From: Flammeovirga aprica JL-4
Lineage (GTDB): Bacteria > Bacteroidota > Bacteroidia > Cytophagales > Flammeovirgaceae
NCBI RefSeq assembly: GCF_012844305.1
Contig: NZ_JABANE010000034.1
Span: forward strand, 1 to 64,000
Reading direction: 5' to 3'
Length of the DNA: 64,000 bases
The stretch's first letter is position 1. Every line of letters starts with the position of its first letter. Under the pieces are notes generated by a model that saw only the letters and a list, made by a program, of their open reading frames with translations, did not search any database and had not been told where the DNA came from. Shown here in pieces: positions 8,191 through 16,454 of the stretch. A program made the translations under genes and the position numbers.

Positions 8191-9324
8191 ATGCATAGAT
8201 TATTATTACTATTCACATTTATCTTTGTTGGGGTATCATCATTATATGCTCAAAAGAAATATCCACTGCTGGAAGTTGGGATAAATGAAGCAAGCAAACT
8301 AAGTCAAGAAAAACAAAAGAATGTATTATTCTCTCCTTTGAGTCTTTATACTTTAAATAGTATGTTGGCTAATATGTCTGTAGGTGAGACAAAAAAAGAA
8401 TTGATCGGTCACCTAGGTTATACTAAAGACGAAATTGTATTACTGAATTCTTACTTGATAGACCTTCAAAAAAGATTAGGAGAGGAGTGCGTTTTGAAAA
8501 GTGCTTTAAGGTATTCAAAAGGTTATGCTTTGAACAGCTCTTTAAAGAAAATATTGGAAGAGAATTATGAAGCGGAAATTGCATCAGGAGATTTTATAAG
8601 AAAGGGAGAGAAGGTTAAGGATGAAATCAATAACTGGTTTTATGAAAATACCGATTATAAAATAAAAGATATGATTGAGTCCATTTCACCAATGGATAAA
8701 TTAATCTTGATGAATGCGCTCTATTTCAAAGCAGAATGGGAACATCCTTTTGATACAAAACAAACTTATAATAAAGACTTTCACCTGAATAATCAGAAAA
8801 CAGTTAAAGCGGATTTTCTTTCTAAAACAGAAACTGTGAAATGTTATGCCTCCGGTTCAACAAAAGCAATCATTTTACCTTATAAAGGAAATTATGAAAT
8901 GTTGATGATCAGCACACCAACTTTCTCTTTTGATGCAATAACTGCTATGGATATGAAGTTAAAAGAGAAGAAGGTACATATTGAATTTCCAAAATTTGTT
9001 ATGAATTCTTCATTGGACTGTATTGAGTTGATGAGGAATATGAACGTAACAATTCCTTTTCAGAGTGGGGCAGATTTTACAATGCTATTTAAGAAATCAG
9101 AAAAGGACTTATTTGTAAGCAAGATGTATCAGAAATCGTTTTTAAAGATAGATGAAATAGGAACGGTGGCAGTAGCGGCATCTGTAGCAAAAGTCTCCAG
9201 AAGTTTGGATATGAAGGATTACGAAGAGTATATTTTTGATCAACCTTTCTATTTTATCATAAGGAATAAAATGACTAAGGAGCCATTATTTATCGGTAAG
9301 GTAAATAATCCGGTTTTGAATTAG
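8191..9324 (+). CDS. Secreted serpin (serine protease inhibitor)
   Basis: A 377-residue protein, the normal serpin size, with a signal peptide (residues 1-21, SSLYAQ). Serpin hallmarks: NVLFSPLSLYTL near residue 44, the s3A strand NALYFKAEW, and the C-terminal signature FDQPFYFIIRNK ... PLFIGKVNNP (about 349-374). The reactive-centre-loop hinge reads DEIGTVAVAAS (321-331): small residues at P15-P9 as required for loop insertion, so an inhibitory serpin is likely. The P1 residue falls around the SRSL segment and cannot be fixed by eye. Bacterial serpins are thought to guard against host, neighbour or own proteases; the target is unknown. The next gene follows after 18 bases and is probably cotranscribed. 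Confidence 0.93.
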   Translation: MHRLLLLFTFIFVGVSSLYAQKKYPLLEVGINEASKLSQEKQKNVLFSPLSLYTLNSMLANMSVGETKKELIGHLGYTKDEIVLLNSYLIDLQKRLGEECVLKSALRYSKGYALNSSLKKILEENYEAEIASGDFIRKGEKVKDEINNWFYENTDYKIKDMIESISPMDKLILMNALYFKAEWEHPFDTKQTYNKDFHLNNQKTVKADFLSKTETVKCYASGSTKAIILPYKGNYEMLMISTPTFSFDAITAMDMKLKEKKVHIEFPKFVMNSSLDCIELMRNMNVTIPFQSGADFTMLFKKSEKDLFVSKMYQKSFLKIDEIGTVAVAASVAKVSRSLDMKDYEEYIFDQPFYFIIRNKMTKEPLFIGKVNNPVLN

Positions 9325-9342
9325 ACAAAAACACTAACTATC

Positions 9343-9942
9343 ATGAAAAGGTATGCAACAGTAGAAGATTATGTAACATCTTCAGAAAATTGGAGTCAAG
9401 AATTGATTTATCTTAGATCTATCCTGACAGAAACAGAATTGGAAGAAGGTGTGAAATGGGGAGCACCTATTTATATGATCGATGGTAAAAATGTGGTGGG
9501 TATCGCTTCTTTTAAAAACTATGTAGGTTTGTGGTTCCATCAAGGAGCTCTTTTAAAGGATAAAGGAAAACACCTGATCAATGCTCAAGAGAATAAAACA
9601 AAAGCACTAAGGCAATGGCGTTTTAATAATTTTGAGGAACTAAAAGAACAAACCGACACATTAAAATCATATATCGCTGAGGCCATTGAAAATCAAAAAG
9701 CGGGTAAAGTGGTAGAAATGGATCGTGCTCCAAAACCATTAATTTTACCCAATGAATTGGTTGATGCTTTTACAAAAGACAAGGAACTGGAAGCGGCTTT
9801 TAAAGGTTTAACCCTTTCAAAAAGGAGGGAATATGGTGAGTACATCGCTTCAGCCAAAAGAGAAGCGACTAAAATGTCTAGACTCGAAAAAATCACTCCA
9901 ATGATCAAAGAAGGTATTGGCTTGAATGATAAGTACAAATAA
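9343..9942 (+). CDS. DUF1801 / YdeI-OmdA family protein
   Basis: A 199-residue soluble protein. The N-terminal half (about 10-115) fits DUF1801, with VKWGAPIYMIDGKNVVGIASFKN-type sequence around residues 38-60. The C-terminal part (about 135-195) is the YdeI/OmpD-associated (OmdA) helical segment, with LSKRREYGEYIASAKREATK around 157-176. Related proteins have been called bacteriocin-protection proteins, but the biochemical role is not known. It is placed 18 bases after the serpin stop, so it is probably the second gene of a two-gene unit. A palindromic repeat begins a few bases after the stop. Confidence 0.85.
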   Translation: MKRYATVEDYVTSSENWSQELIYLRSILTETELEEGVKWGAPIYMIDGKNVVGIASFKNYVGLWFHQGALLKDKGKHLINAQENKTKALRQWRFNNFEELKEQTDTLKSYIAEAIENQKAGKVVEMDRAPKPLILPNELVDAFTKDKELEAAFKGLTLSKRREYGEYIASAKREATKMSRLEKITPMIKEGIGLNDKYK

Positions 9943-9946
9943 AATG

Positions 9947-10000
9947 TTAAGTACAAAGTCAAAAATAAATCATTAGATAATTTTGAATTTGCACTTATTT
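9947..10000. repeat. Palindromic intergenic repeat, copy A
   Basis: An imperfect palindrome with arms AAGTACAAAGTCAAAA and TTTTGAATTTGCACTT (14 of 16 pair). Its right 45 bases recur almost unchanged at 17363-17408, and its left part resembles the terminal repeat of the MITE-like element at 17204. It begins just after the stop codon of the DUF1801 gene and may also act as a weak terminator. Confidence 0.75.
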
Positions 10001-10026
10001 AAATTCATTCTTAAAAATAAGTTAAA

Positions 10027-10034
10027 TACTTTTG
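10027..10034 (+). promoter_or_regulatory. Promoter -7 element of a short transcript
   Basis: TACTTTTG is a perfect TAnnTTTG; the expected start of transcription is near 10041. A terminator lies only about 130 bases downstream, which marks out a short transcription unit. No good -33 TTTG is seen at the normal distance. Confidence 0.5.
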
Positions 10035-10055
10035 TATCGTAAAATAAAAGAAATT

Positions 10056-10145
10056 ATGAAATACATCACTTTACATATAGACGCCCCTCAAGGATTTTCT
10101 CTTTGCGAAAGCAGAGTGAGGGATATGCTGTATGAAGCGATGTAG
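10056..10145 (+). CDS. Possible 29-residue small protein within a structured short RNA
   Basis: ATG to TAG, 29 codons, beginning MKYITLHIDA. It lies between a TAnnTTTG promoter and a terminator, so it is the only open frame of a ~160-base transcript. The same bases fold well: CCCTCA (10085-10090) pairs with TGAGGG (10117-10122), CTCT (10099-10102) with AGAG (10113-10116), and a GC-GAAA-GC cap (10105-10112) has a GNRA tetraloop. The unit could be a small RNA, a small-protein gene or both. It is not recognised as a known family; an attenuation leader is unlikely because a terminator and 130 bases separate it from the next gene. Confidence 0.4.
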   Translation: MKYITLHIDAPQGFSLCESRVRDMLYEAM

Positions 10146-10167
10146 GAATATCTATATATTTATGAGA

Positions 10168-10204
10168 AAGGTCCTTATGCTTCGGTATATGGACCTTTTT
10201 TTAT
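10168..10204 (+). terminator. Terminator of the short transcript
   Basis: AAGGTCC and GGACCTT with a 16-base loop, followed by TTTTTTT. It ends the ~160-base unit starting near 10041. 10205-10334 shows no gene. Confidence 0.85.
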
Positions 10205-10334
10205 GTTTCACTTTTTAAACCCGGGTTGATATGATTTCAATTCCAAAACAAAGTTTCCTTGAAGAAGGGAAAGAATGGTCACAATTTTTAATTAAGAAAA
10301 AGTTTCAAAAACAAAGACATCAAAAATTAAAACA

Positions 10335-10640
10335 ATGAAAAAGAATACACTATTTTTTGGATTGATCACTATGGTCGTGATCGGTTCGACATGTGCAATA
10401 AACCTCGAATTGTTTGTTGCATTAGCTAAAACAGCTTTATACTTAGGAGGTACAACATTTTTTGTGTTAATGCCCTTTTTCCTTTTCAAAGGAGAAAAGA
10501 AAACTAATGAAAATACAAACAAAGAAGTGCCTCAGCCAATGTTGAAGAGAAAAATCAACTCTGTAAAAACAACATTATTGGAGAAAGGAGAGAAAGAAAC
10601 TACCTATATGTCAATCTATAGAGTTAATAATTCTCCATGA
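10335..10640 (+). CDS. Small hypothetical membrane protein
   Basis: A 101-residue protein with two hydrophobic segments (about residues 6-24 and 28-52). A charged C-terminal half rich in Lys, Glu, Asn and Thr then probably lies in the cytoplasm. No family is recognised. It sits alone between the short-RNA unit and folD. Support comes from the ATG start, continuous coding look and clean membrane topology; there is no homology evidence, so it may be lineage-specific. Confidence 0.5.
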   Translation: MKKNTLFFGLITMVVIGSTCAINLELFVALAKTALYLGGTTFFVLMPFFLFKGEKKTNENTNKEVPQPMLKRKINSVKTTLLEKGEKETTYMSIYRVNNSP

Positions 10641-10648
10641 GTGCAAAG

Positions 10649-10762
10649 CTGTGGTTATTCTGAAATTGAAGTTTACAAATAAAAAAGAACACTTTTTTTA
10701 GAAAAAAGAGACGAAAGTCATTACTTTTGTGCCTCTAATATAAAATTTTAGGATAACCACAG
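10649..10762. repeat. 13-bp inverted repeat flanking the folD promoter
   Basis: CTGTGGTTATTCT (10649-10661) and AGGATAACCACAG (10750-10762) are inverted copies with one mismatch. They bracket the folD promoter, and the right arm lies in the folD 5' leader a few bases before the ATG. The role is unknown. Confidence 0.6.
10722..10729 (+). promoter_or_regulatory. folD promoter -7 element
   Basis: TACTTTTG matches TAnnTTTG and lies 40 bases before the folD ATG at 10770. There is no convincing -33 element. Confidence 0.6.
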
Positions 10763-10769
10763 ATATTCC

Positions 10770-11660
10770 ATGCAACTAATTGACGGAAAAGCGACTTCAA
10801 ATGCAATCAAGCAAGAAATTGCTGAAGAAGTAAGAAAACTGACTGCCGCAGGAGGCAAGAAACCACATTTAGCCGCTATTTTAGTTGGTGAAGACGGTGC
10901 AAGCAGAACGTATGTGAATCACAAAGTAAAGTCTTGCGAGCAAGTAGGATTTGATTCAACATTATGTAAGTTTGACGCTGATATAACAGAAGAGAAATTA
11001 CTTCAAGCTATCGAGGAACTTAACAATAATGATGATATTGACGGATTTATTGTTCAACTTCCATTACCAAAACACATCGACGAAACGAAGGTAACAGAGG
11101 CTATTGATCCTAAAAAAGATGTGGATGGTTTTCATCCGGCAAACTTAGGGAAAATGATGCTAGGTTTACCAACTTTCCTTCCCGCAACACCTTACGGTAT
11201 TGTTCAGTTGTTAGATAGATATAACATTGAAACTTCAGGAAAGAAATGTGTGATTGTTGGTCGTTCTCATATTGTGGGTACACCAATGAGTTTATTGATG
11301 TCACGTAACAGTAAAGTAGGAAACTGTACAGTTACTTTGACACACAGTAGAACACAGAACTTGAAAGAGGAGTGTCTTTCAGCTGATATCTTGATCGTAG
11401 CATTGGGTAAGGCAGAGTTTGTAACTGCTGATATGGTAAAAGAAGGTGCTACAGTAATAGATGTAGGAATCACAAGAATTGAAGATCCTTCAAAAAAATC
11501 TGGTTTCTCATTGAAAGGAGATGTGAAATTTGATGAAGTAAGCGAAAAAGCAGGTTGGATTACTCCAGTACCAGGTGGAGTAGGACCAATGACAGTAGTT
11601 TCTTTATTGATGAACACATTGGAATCAGTAAAAAGAAAATCTGTTAAGGAAACAATATAA
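10770..11660 (+). CDS. folD: Bifunctional methylenetetrahydrofolate dehydrogenase / methenyltetrahydrofolate cyclohydrolase
   Basis: A 296-residue FolD that interconverts 5,10-methylene-, 5,10-methenyl- and 10-formyl-tetrahydrofolate in the cytosol, using NADP+. Motifs: [12 protein letters not shown] with the catalytic Tyr48 and Lys52 region, [10 protein letters not shown] (about 94-103), [10 protein letters not shown], the Rossmann segment [12 protein letters not shown] and the C-terminal [10 protein letters not shown]. Length and motif order are normal for the family. It is monocistronic, with a TAnnTTTG promoter 40 bases upstream and a strong terminator downstream. Confidence 0.97.
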   Translation: MQLIDGKATSNAIKQEIAEEVRKLTAAGGKKPHLAAILVGEDGASRTYVNHKVKSCEQVGFDSTLCKFDADITEEKLLQAIEELNNNDDIDGFIVQLPLPKHIDETKVTEAIDPKKDVDGFHPANLGKMMLGLPTFLPATPYGIVQLLDRYNIETSGKKCVIVGRSHIVGTPMSLLMSRNSKVGNCTVTLTHSRTQNLKEECLSADILIVALGKAEFVTADMVKEGATVIDVGITRIEDPSKKSGFSLKGDVKFDEVSEKAGWITPVPGGVGPMTVVSLLMNTLESVKRKSVKETI

Positions 11661-11700
11661 GTTATAAATAGTCGCATTTTTTTACGAAATTTGCGGTCTG

Positions 11701-11737
11701 AGTCCTTCAAGGGTTCCCTCACCCCTTGAAGGACTTT
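11701..11737 (+). terminator. folD terminator
   Basis: AGTCCTTCAAGGG pairs with CCCTTGAAGGACT and is followed by TTTTT. Confidence 0.92.
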
Positions 11738-11767
11738 TTAAACTCAAAATATTAAAAAGGACTTTTA

Positions 11768-12412
11768 ATGGTTAAGCATTTAGAATATACAACGAAGGAA
11801 CGCGTGCAGTTGGGCCTCTCACTTCCAGTGATGGAGGCATTTTATACGATTCAAGGAGAAGGAGCATACACAGGGCAAGCCGCCTATTTTATACGATTAG
11901 CAGGTTGTGATGTAGGATGTGTATGGTGTGATGTAAAAGAGTCATGGGAACAGGACAAACATCCCGTTTTAGCCGTTGAAGAAATTGTTCAGAATGCAAA
12001 AAAATATCCAGGTCGATTAGCCATTATTACAGGTGGTGAGCCTTTGATGCATGATCTTGGACCATTAACTCAAAAACTAAAGGAAGAAGGCTTCCATATC
12101 AATATTGAAACTTCAGGGGCACATCCATTAAGTGGAGAATTGGATTATATCACTTTATCTCCTAAAAAATTCAAACAGCCTGTGGACGAAGTTTACGCTC
12201 AAGCCAGTGAATTTAAAGTTGTAGTTTACAATAAAGCCGATTTGAAATGGGCTATAGAATTATCTGAAAAATTATCAGAGAATTGTAAACTTTATATTCA
12301 ACCAGAATGGTCTAAAAGAGCTAAAATTACCCCTTTATTAGTAGAGTTTGTAAAGAGCAATCCAGAGTGGCAATTATCATTGCAGACACATAAGTATATT
12401 GATATTCCTTAA
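11768..12412 (+). CDS. queE: 7-carboxy-7-deazaguanine synthase (radical SAM)
   Basis: A 214-residue QueE that converts 6-carboxy-tetrahydropterin to 7-carboxy-7-deazaguanine in the queuosine (preQ0) pathway, using a [4Fe-4S] cluster, S-adenosylmethionine and Mg2+. The N-terminal substrate loop FYTIQGEGAYTG (25-36) is followed by the cluster cysteines C47, C51 and C54 in a Cx3Cx2C spacing. ITGGEPLMHDL and the C-terminal LQTHKYIDIP are also typical. Other queuosine genes are not in the window. Its stop codon overlaps the stop of the convergent toxin gene by two bases of each stop (CTTAAG). Confidence 0.95.
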   Translation: MVKHLEYTTKERVQLGLSLPVMEAFYTIQGEGAYTGQAAYFIRLAGCDVGCVWCDVKESWEQDKHPVLAVEEIVQNAKKYPGRLAIITGGEPLMHDLGPLTQKLKEEGFHINIETSGAHPLSGELDYITLSPKKFKQPVDEVYAQASEFKVVVYNKADLKWAIELSEKLSENCKLYIQPEWSKRAKITPLLVEFVKSNPEWQLSLQTHKYIDIP

Positions 12413-12735
12413 GGGATATATTTTAAAAGTTCACTTATAGCTTTGTCTGAAATGCTTTCTTTTTCTGATTTATCAAAAATTGAAAGAAGGTATACAGTGC
12501 TTTCAGTTATTTGAATATAGCTGATAACTCTTGCTCCAGCAGATTTCCCTTTCCCTTTTGAGGTAATTGCTAATCTTATTTTATAACAATTATTCCCTAA
12601 AGGAATTCCTAATTTTGGATCTTTTTCTAAAGTCTGGATTAATTTCGAGAAATCGCTTTTTAAAGAAGGGTATTTTTTTGCTAGTTTTTTGAGCTCCTTT
12701 TTAAAGTTAGGAATAACAGCAATATTATAATTCAT
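12409..12735 (-). CDS. RelE/ParE-type toxin
   Basis: A 108-residue basic protein with the RelE/ParE fold pattern: a N-terminal FKKELKKLAKKYPSLKSDF helix region (about 11-29), then YKIRLAITSKGKGKSAGARVI (about 51-71) strands, then LLSIFDKSEKESIS near the C-terminus. RelE-like toxins usually cleave mRNA on the ribosome; ParE-like ones poison gyrase; this cannot be resolved by eye. The start is the ATG at 12735, and the upstream TTG is discarded. The start overlaps the antitoxin end by 11 bases, the usual coupling in these modules. The C-terminal stop overlaps that of queE. Confidence 0.85.
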   Translation of the reverse strand: MNYNIAVIPNFKKELKKLAKKYPSLKSDFSKLIQTLEKDPKLGIPLGNNCYKIRLAITSKGKGKSAGARVISYIQITESTVYLLSIFDKSEKESISDKAISELLKYIP

Positions 12736-12931
12736 CAAGAAGGTCTTTTGCAGGAGTTGCTTTTAATTTGCCTTTTTTAATTAATCTCATTTCAGTAACA
12801 GCTTCACTTAAGCTTTGTAAAACTTCTGCTTTGTGAGGAGTAAGTGGTTCAGTCTTTACAAACTTTAAATTATTGAGTAGCTCAAGTACAAACTCAACTT
12901 TACTGTCTTCGATATCAATTAATACTTTCAT
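12725..12931 (-). CDS. Antitoxin partner of the RelE-type toxin
   Basis: A 68-residue protein, first gene of the pair. It has an N-terminal strand-helix segment (MKVLIDIEDSKVEFVLELL) and a C-terminal charged tail (IKKGKLKATPAKDLLDEL) of the kind that wraps a RelE-type toxin. No DNA-binding fold is obvious, which is common for short Bacteroidota antitoxins of this kind. Assignment is by position and size. 12932-13083 contains no other gene. Confidence 0.75.
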   Translation of the reverse strand: MKVLIDIEDSKVEFVLELLNNLKFVKTEPLTPHKAEVLQSLSEAVTEMRLIKKGKLKATPAKDLLDEL

Positions 12932-13083
12932 TTTTATTTGTCTAGATGTTTATGAATCTTAAAGCTCTGAATATTACAAATATAGAGTTTTATTGGGTTT
13001 CATAAAAACAGAAAATAAATCACACACTAATTCTGCAATTTATTTTTTTTATCAGTTAAAGAATAACATTAAACGAATGTTAT

Positions 13084-13091
13084 TATATTTG
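13084..13091 (+). promoter_or_regulatory. Promoter -7 element of the potassium transporter gene
   Basis: TATATTTG fits TAnnTTTG and lies 24 bases before the ATG at 13115, leaving a very short leader. Confidence 0.55.
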
Positions 13092-13114
13092 ACCTCTATA
13101 ACTATTAATCTAGT

Positions 13115-14983
13115 ATGGGTTCAAACACGAATGACTTCATAAATCAATGGTTGCTTAAGTACCAGCTATCGGTTTTTAAATACGAGAGAATAGCATCCGT
13201 TATAAATACTTTTGTTGCTGTTGTTATACTGATTTACAATTATGGGTTTTATATCGCAGAAGAGGAATTGAAGGTTTTATTATCAATTCTTGATGTAATC
13301 TTTTTTGTATACTGTATTTCTTATTTATTAAGGATAATATTTTCCAGCCATCGATTTAAATTTTTTAAATCCACCTTTGTAGAGGGGACTTTTCTATTAT
13401 ATATCGCTTTTAATGGCCTTTTTCATTACTTTTTTGGAGTAAGACTCATAGAAGAGTTGTTTAAAAGCTTTTGGCTTGACAATCCGTTTATACAATATGT
13501 AAACTATCTGTTTTTCTGTCTTTTTATTCTGATATCTATTGAGATTACGAAAAGCTCATCCTCTATATCAGAATATAAAATAAAACCTTCCACCACCTTT
13601 ATCTTCAGTTTTATACTATTGATTTTGTTGGGGACTTTTGCATTAATGCTTCCTGCTTGTTCCATAGGTATAGATGAAAGTATGTCTTTTTTAGATGCTC
13701 TTTTCACTTCTGTGAGTGCATCTTGTGTGACAGGTTTGGCAGTGGTAGACACCGGTCAATTTTTTACTTTTAAAGGTAAATTAGTAATTCTGTTTTTAGC
13801 TCAATTAGGAGGGATTGGTATTGTTTCCTTTGCTACATTCTTTGCAACATTCCTTTCTAAAGGGGTAAGTTTAAAGCATAAGACTATTATACAAGATGTA
13901 TTGAGTAGTGAAGATCTTTCGTCAGCAACTGGACTTTTACGTAAAGTTATCTTCTTGACATTATTGATAGAAGCATTAGGATCTATTCTAATTTTCTTTT
14001 CATGGGATAGCAACCTTGTTTTTAATAACCTTTTCCAGAAAATATTTTATTCAATATTCCACTCTATTTCTGCTTTTTGTAATGCAGGCTTCAGTTTGTT
14101 TCCCGATAGTTTAAATACTTATATAGTATCTGATGAAACAACTGAATTTAGTACACCGGGGATGGTCGTAGATTTAAGGCATATGTATGGGTTACATTTA
14201 GTAATTGGCTTTATCATCATTTTTGGAAGTTTTGGTTTTACGACTATTGAGGAGATATTTTCACCCCAAAAAATTGCAGATCGTTTTAGAAACCCTTGGA
14301 AGAAATATTCCATTGGGACATCGATCTCATTGTACTCCACTGTGATTCTTATTTTGGTAGGAATGATAGCCGTATTCTTTTTGGAGATTGATGAATTAAG
14401 AGAAGATAGAACTTTATTCGAATCGCTTGTGGCTTCCTTTTTCCAATCTGTAACCACAAGGACAGCCGGTTTTAACTCCATGGATTTTGGAAGTATGAAA
14501 CCGTCTACGATTATAGTGATGATCTTTTTAATGTTTATTGGTGCAGCACCAGGTTCAACAGGTGGTGGTATTAAGAGTAGTACTTTTTATGTATTACTGC
14601 TTTCATCAATTGGTATTATTAGAGGTCAGGAAAGAATTGTAGTGCGTAAAAGAACGATCAGTGATGATAATATAAAGAGATCTTACTCCATTTTTATGTT
14701 TGCCGCCATTTATAATTTAATGGCCATTTTTGTCTTGACAATTACTGAACTCGACAATCCAAATATAGACATTCTACCTTTAGTATTTGAGCAAATATCA
14801 GCATTTGGTACGGCAGGTTTAAGTATGGGCATTACGGGTGAACTTTCTTCTTTTGGTAAAGTAGTTATTATCTTATCCATGTATATTGGCAGGGTAGGAA
14901 CATTAACGTTGGCTTTGGCATTAAGTTCTACAGTTCAGACTAACAAGTTCCAATATCCTGAAGCCCATGTAATGGTGGGATAG
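13115..14983 (+). CDS. TrkH/KtrB family potassium uptake protein
   Basis: A 622-residue cation-translocating membrane subunit with the four pore-loop repeats of the family: SASCVTGLA (201-209), SAFCNAGFS (319-327), TTRTAGFNS (447-455) and SAFGTAGLS (562-570). Each supplies a glycine to the K+ selectivity filter. The gating-loop region APGSTGGGIKSST (478-490) is also present. An extra N-terminal region of about 150 residues with roughly four membrane helices precedes the core; it is common in Bacteroidota TrkH proteins but absent from E. coli TrkH. The regulatory RCK partner (TrkA/KtrA) is not adjacent. It is monocistronic and bounded by a terminator. Confidence 0.92.
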   Translation: MGSNTNDFINQWLLKYQLSVFKYERIASVINTFVAVVILIYNYGFYIAEEELKVLLSILDVIFFVYCISYLLRIIFSSHRFKFFKSTFVEGTFLLYIAFNGLFHYFFGVRLIEELFKSFWLDNPFIQYVNYLFFCLFILISIEITKSSSSISEYKIKPSTTFIFSFILLILLGTFALMLPACSIGIDESMSFLDALFTSVSASCVTGLAVVDTGQFFTFKGKLVILFLAQLGGIGIVSFATFFATFLSKGVSLKHKTIIQDVLSSEDLSSATGLLRKVIFLTLLIEALGSILIFFSWDSNLVFNNLFQKIFYSIFHSISAFCNAGFSLFPDSLNTYIVSDETTEFSTPGMVVDLRHMYGLHLVIGFIIIFGSFGFTTIEEIFSPQKIADRFRNPWKKYSIGTSISLYSTVILILVGMIAVFFLEIDELREDRTLFESLVASFFQSVTTRTAGFNSMDFGSMKPSTIIVMIFLMFIGAAPGSTGGGIKSSTFYVLLLSSIGIIRGQERIVVRKRTISDDNIKRSYSIFMFAAIYNLMAIFVLTITELDNPNIDILPLVFEQISAFGTAGLSMGITGELSSFGKVVIILSMYIGRVGTLTLALALSSTVQTNKFQYPEAHVMVG

Positions 14984-15010
14984 AGCATAAAATTTTATCC
15001 TTTTATATTG

Positions 15011-15055
15011 ACCTGTTTGAAACTTCAATTGAGTTTGTTTCAAACAGGTTTTTAT
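15011..15055 (+). terminator. Terminator after the potassium transporter gene
   Basis: ACCTGTTTGAAAC pairs with GTTTCAAACAGGT (13 bp), followed by TTTTTA. Confidence 0.9.
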
Positions 15056-15206
15056 TTGCTACAATAAGTTATCCTTCAAATTGTATTTTAATACGACTTT
15101 TGTCTTGTTATAGGTTGTTCTTTTTTGATGTCTCAGTTTGCATTTAGCATTTATTTTTATTTAATTTGTTTAAACAAATAATGTATAAACATTAAAAATA
15201 AGAAAT

Positions 15207-16223
15207 ATGGAAAATCAAAAAATATATTCAGTACAATCAATAGGAAATCAATGGCCTACATTAGACCCATTTTTATTTACGGCACACCATAAAGAAGTAT
15301 ATCCTAAAGGAAATGAAGATATGAGTATATCAGTTCCTTTAGAGGGGAGAAACATAGGTTCTGATTTTTCTGGAAAAGATGGTTTTAGTATGTATCATGG
15401 AAGAAAAATTCCTGGTTTTCCTTATCACCCACATAGAGGTTTTGAGACTGTAACTATTGTGGAAGAGGGTTTAGCTGATCATTCAGATTCACTAGGTTCA
15501 GCGGGTAGATTTGGAGAAGGAGATGTACAATGGATGACTGCTGGTGCAGGAGTGCAACACTCTGAAATGTTTCCACTATTAAATACAGAAAAAGAAAACC
15601 CATTAGAGTTATTCCAAATTTGGTTGAATTTGCCTAAAAAGGATAAAATGGCTTCACCAAGTTATAAAATGCTATGGCATGAAGATATTCCAATAGTGAA
15701 TAAAAAGGATAATAATGGGAATGATATCAATATAAAAGTAATTGCAGGTGCGTATGGAGTTCAAAAACCATTATCACCAACGCCTGATTCATGGGCGTCT
15801 GATACTTCAAATAAAGTAGCGATATGGAGGGTGAAACTTTCGCCGAGTGCAATATGGAAATTACCTAAAGATTCTTCTGAGGTCAATAGAGTCCTTTATT
15901 TCTATAGAGGTAATGAGATTACAGTAGAAGACAAACATGTGGATAAAAATAGTTTGTTTCATATCAATCCAACGGAAGAGATTACTGTAAGAGCAGGAGA
16001 TACTGATACGTTTGTACTGCTCTTACAGGGTGTACCAATCAACGAACCTGTAGCACAACATGGTCCATTTGTTATGAACTCAAAAGAAGAATTACAACAA
16101 GCTTTTGCTGACTACCAAAGAACAGAATTTGGAGGTTGGCCATGGGATAAAAAAGAGATGGTGCATGATAAGGAAAGAGGTCGTTTTGCGTTACATGCAG
16201 ATGGGGTTTTGGAAGAAAGATAG
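15207..16223 (+). CDS. Pirin family protein
   Basis: A 338-residue bicupin of the pirin family. The metal-binding residues are in place: H74 and H76 in the motif HPHRGFETVT, and H118 and E120 in AGAGVQHSEM. Pirins bind Fe; bacterial members include quercetin 2,3-dioxygenases and regulators of metabolic enzymes, and the substrate here is unknown. The C-terminal cupin (about 215-310) lacks obvious metal ligands, as usual. The length is a little over the typical ~290 because of a longer C-terminal tail ending near FGGWPWDKKEMVHD. It is a single gene followed by a hairpin terminator. Confidence 0.92.
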   Translation: MENQKIYSVQSIGNQWPTLDPFLFTAHHKEVYPKGNEDMSISVPLEGRNIGSDFSGKDGFSMYHGRKIPGFPYHPHRGFETVTIVEEGLADHSDSLGSAGRFGEGDVQWMTAGAGVQHSEMFPLLNTEKENPLELFQIWLNLPKKDKMASPSYKMLWHEDIPIVNKKDNNGNDINIKVIAGAYGVQKPLSPTPDSWASDTSNKVAIWRVKLSPSAIWKLPKDSSEVNRVLYFYRGNEITVEDKHVDKNSLFHINPTEEITVRAGDTDTFVLLLQGVPINEPVAQHGPFVMNSKEELQQAFADYQRTEFGGWPWDKKEMVHDKERGRFALHADGVLEER

Positions 16224-16265
16224 TGAAAGCTCAATAAGAAGTAATAATCAAATTATAGGTATAAT

Positions 16266-16302
16266 CAGACAATCAAATGAATTTTTGGTTGTCTGTTTTT
16301 TT
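16266..16302 (+). terminator. Terminator after the pirin gene
   Basis: CAGACAATC with GGTTGTCTG (one G-T pair), followed by TTTTTTT. Confidence 0.8.
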
Positions 16303-16454
16303 ATTAAATACTTTTTAGGTTTTACTTAATTCCTAGTAACCATTTGTGGGTATTTTTAGCATTAAAAGGTGAAATTATTGCATTATTATTTGTGCTTAAG
16401 TGTTAAAATGTTCTAATATCGTGTGTGTATTTTACTTACCTAAACTTTTTTAAC

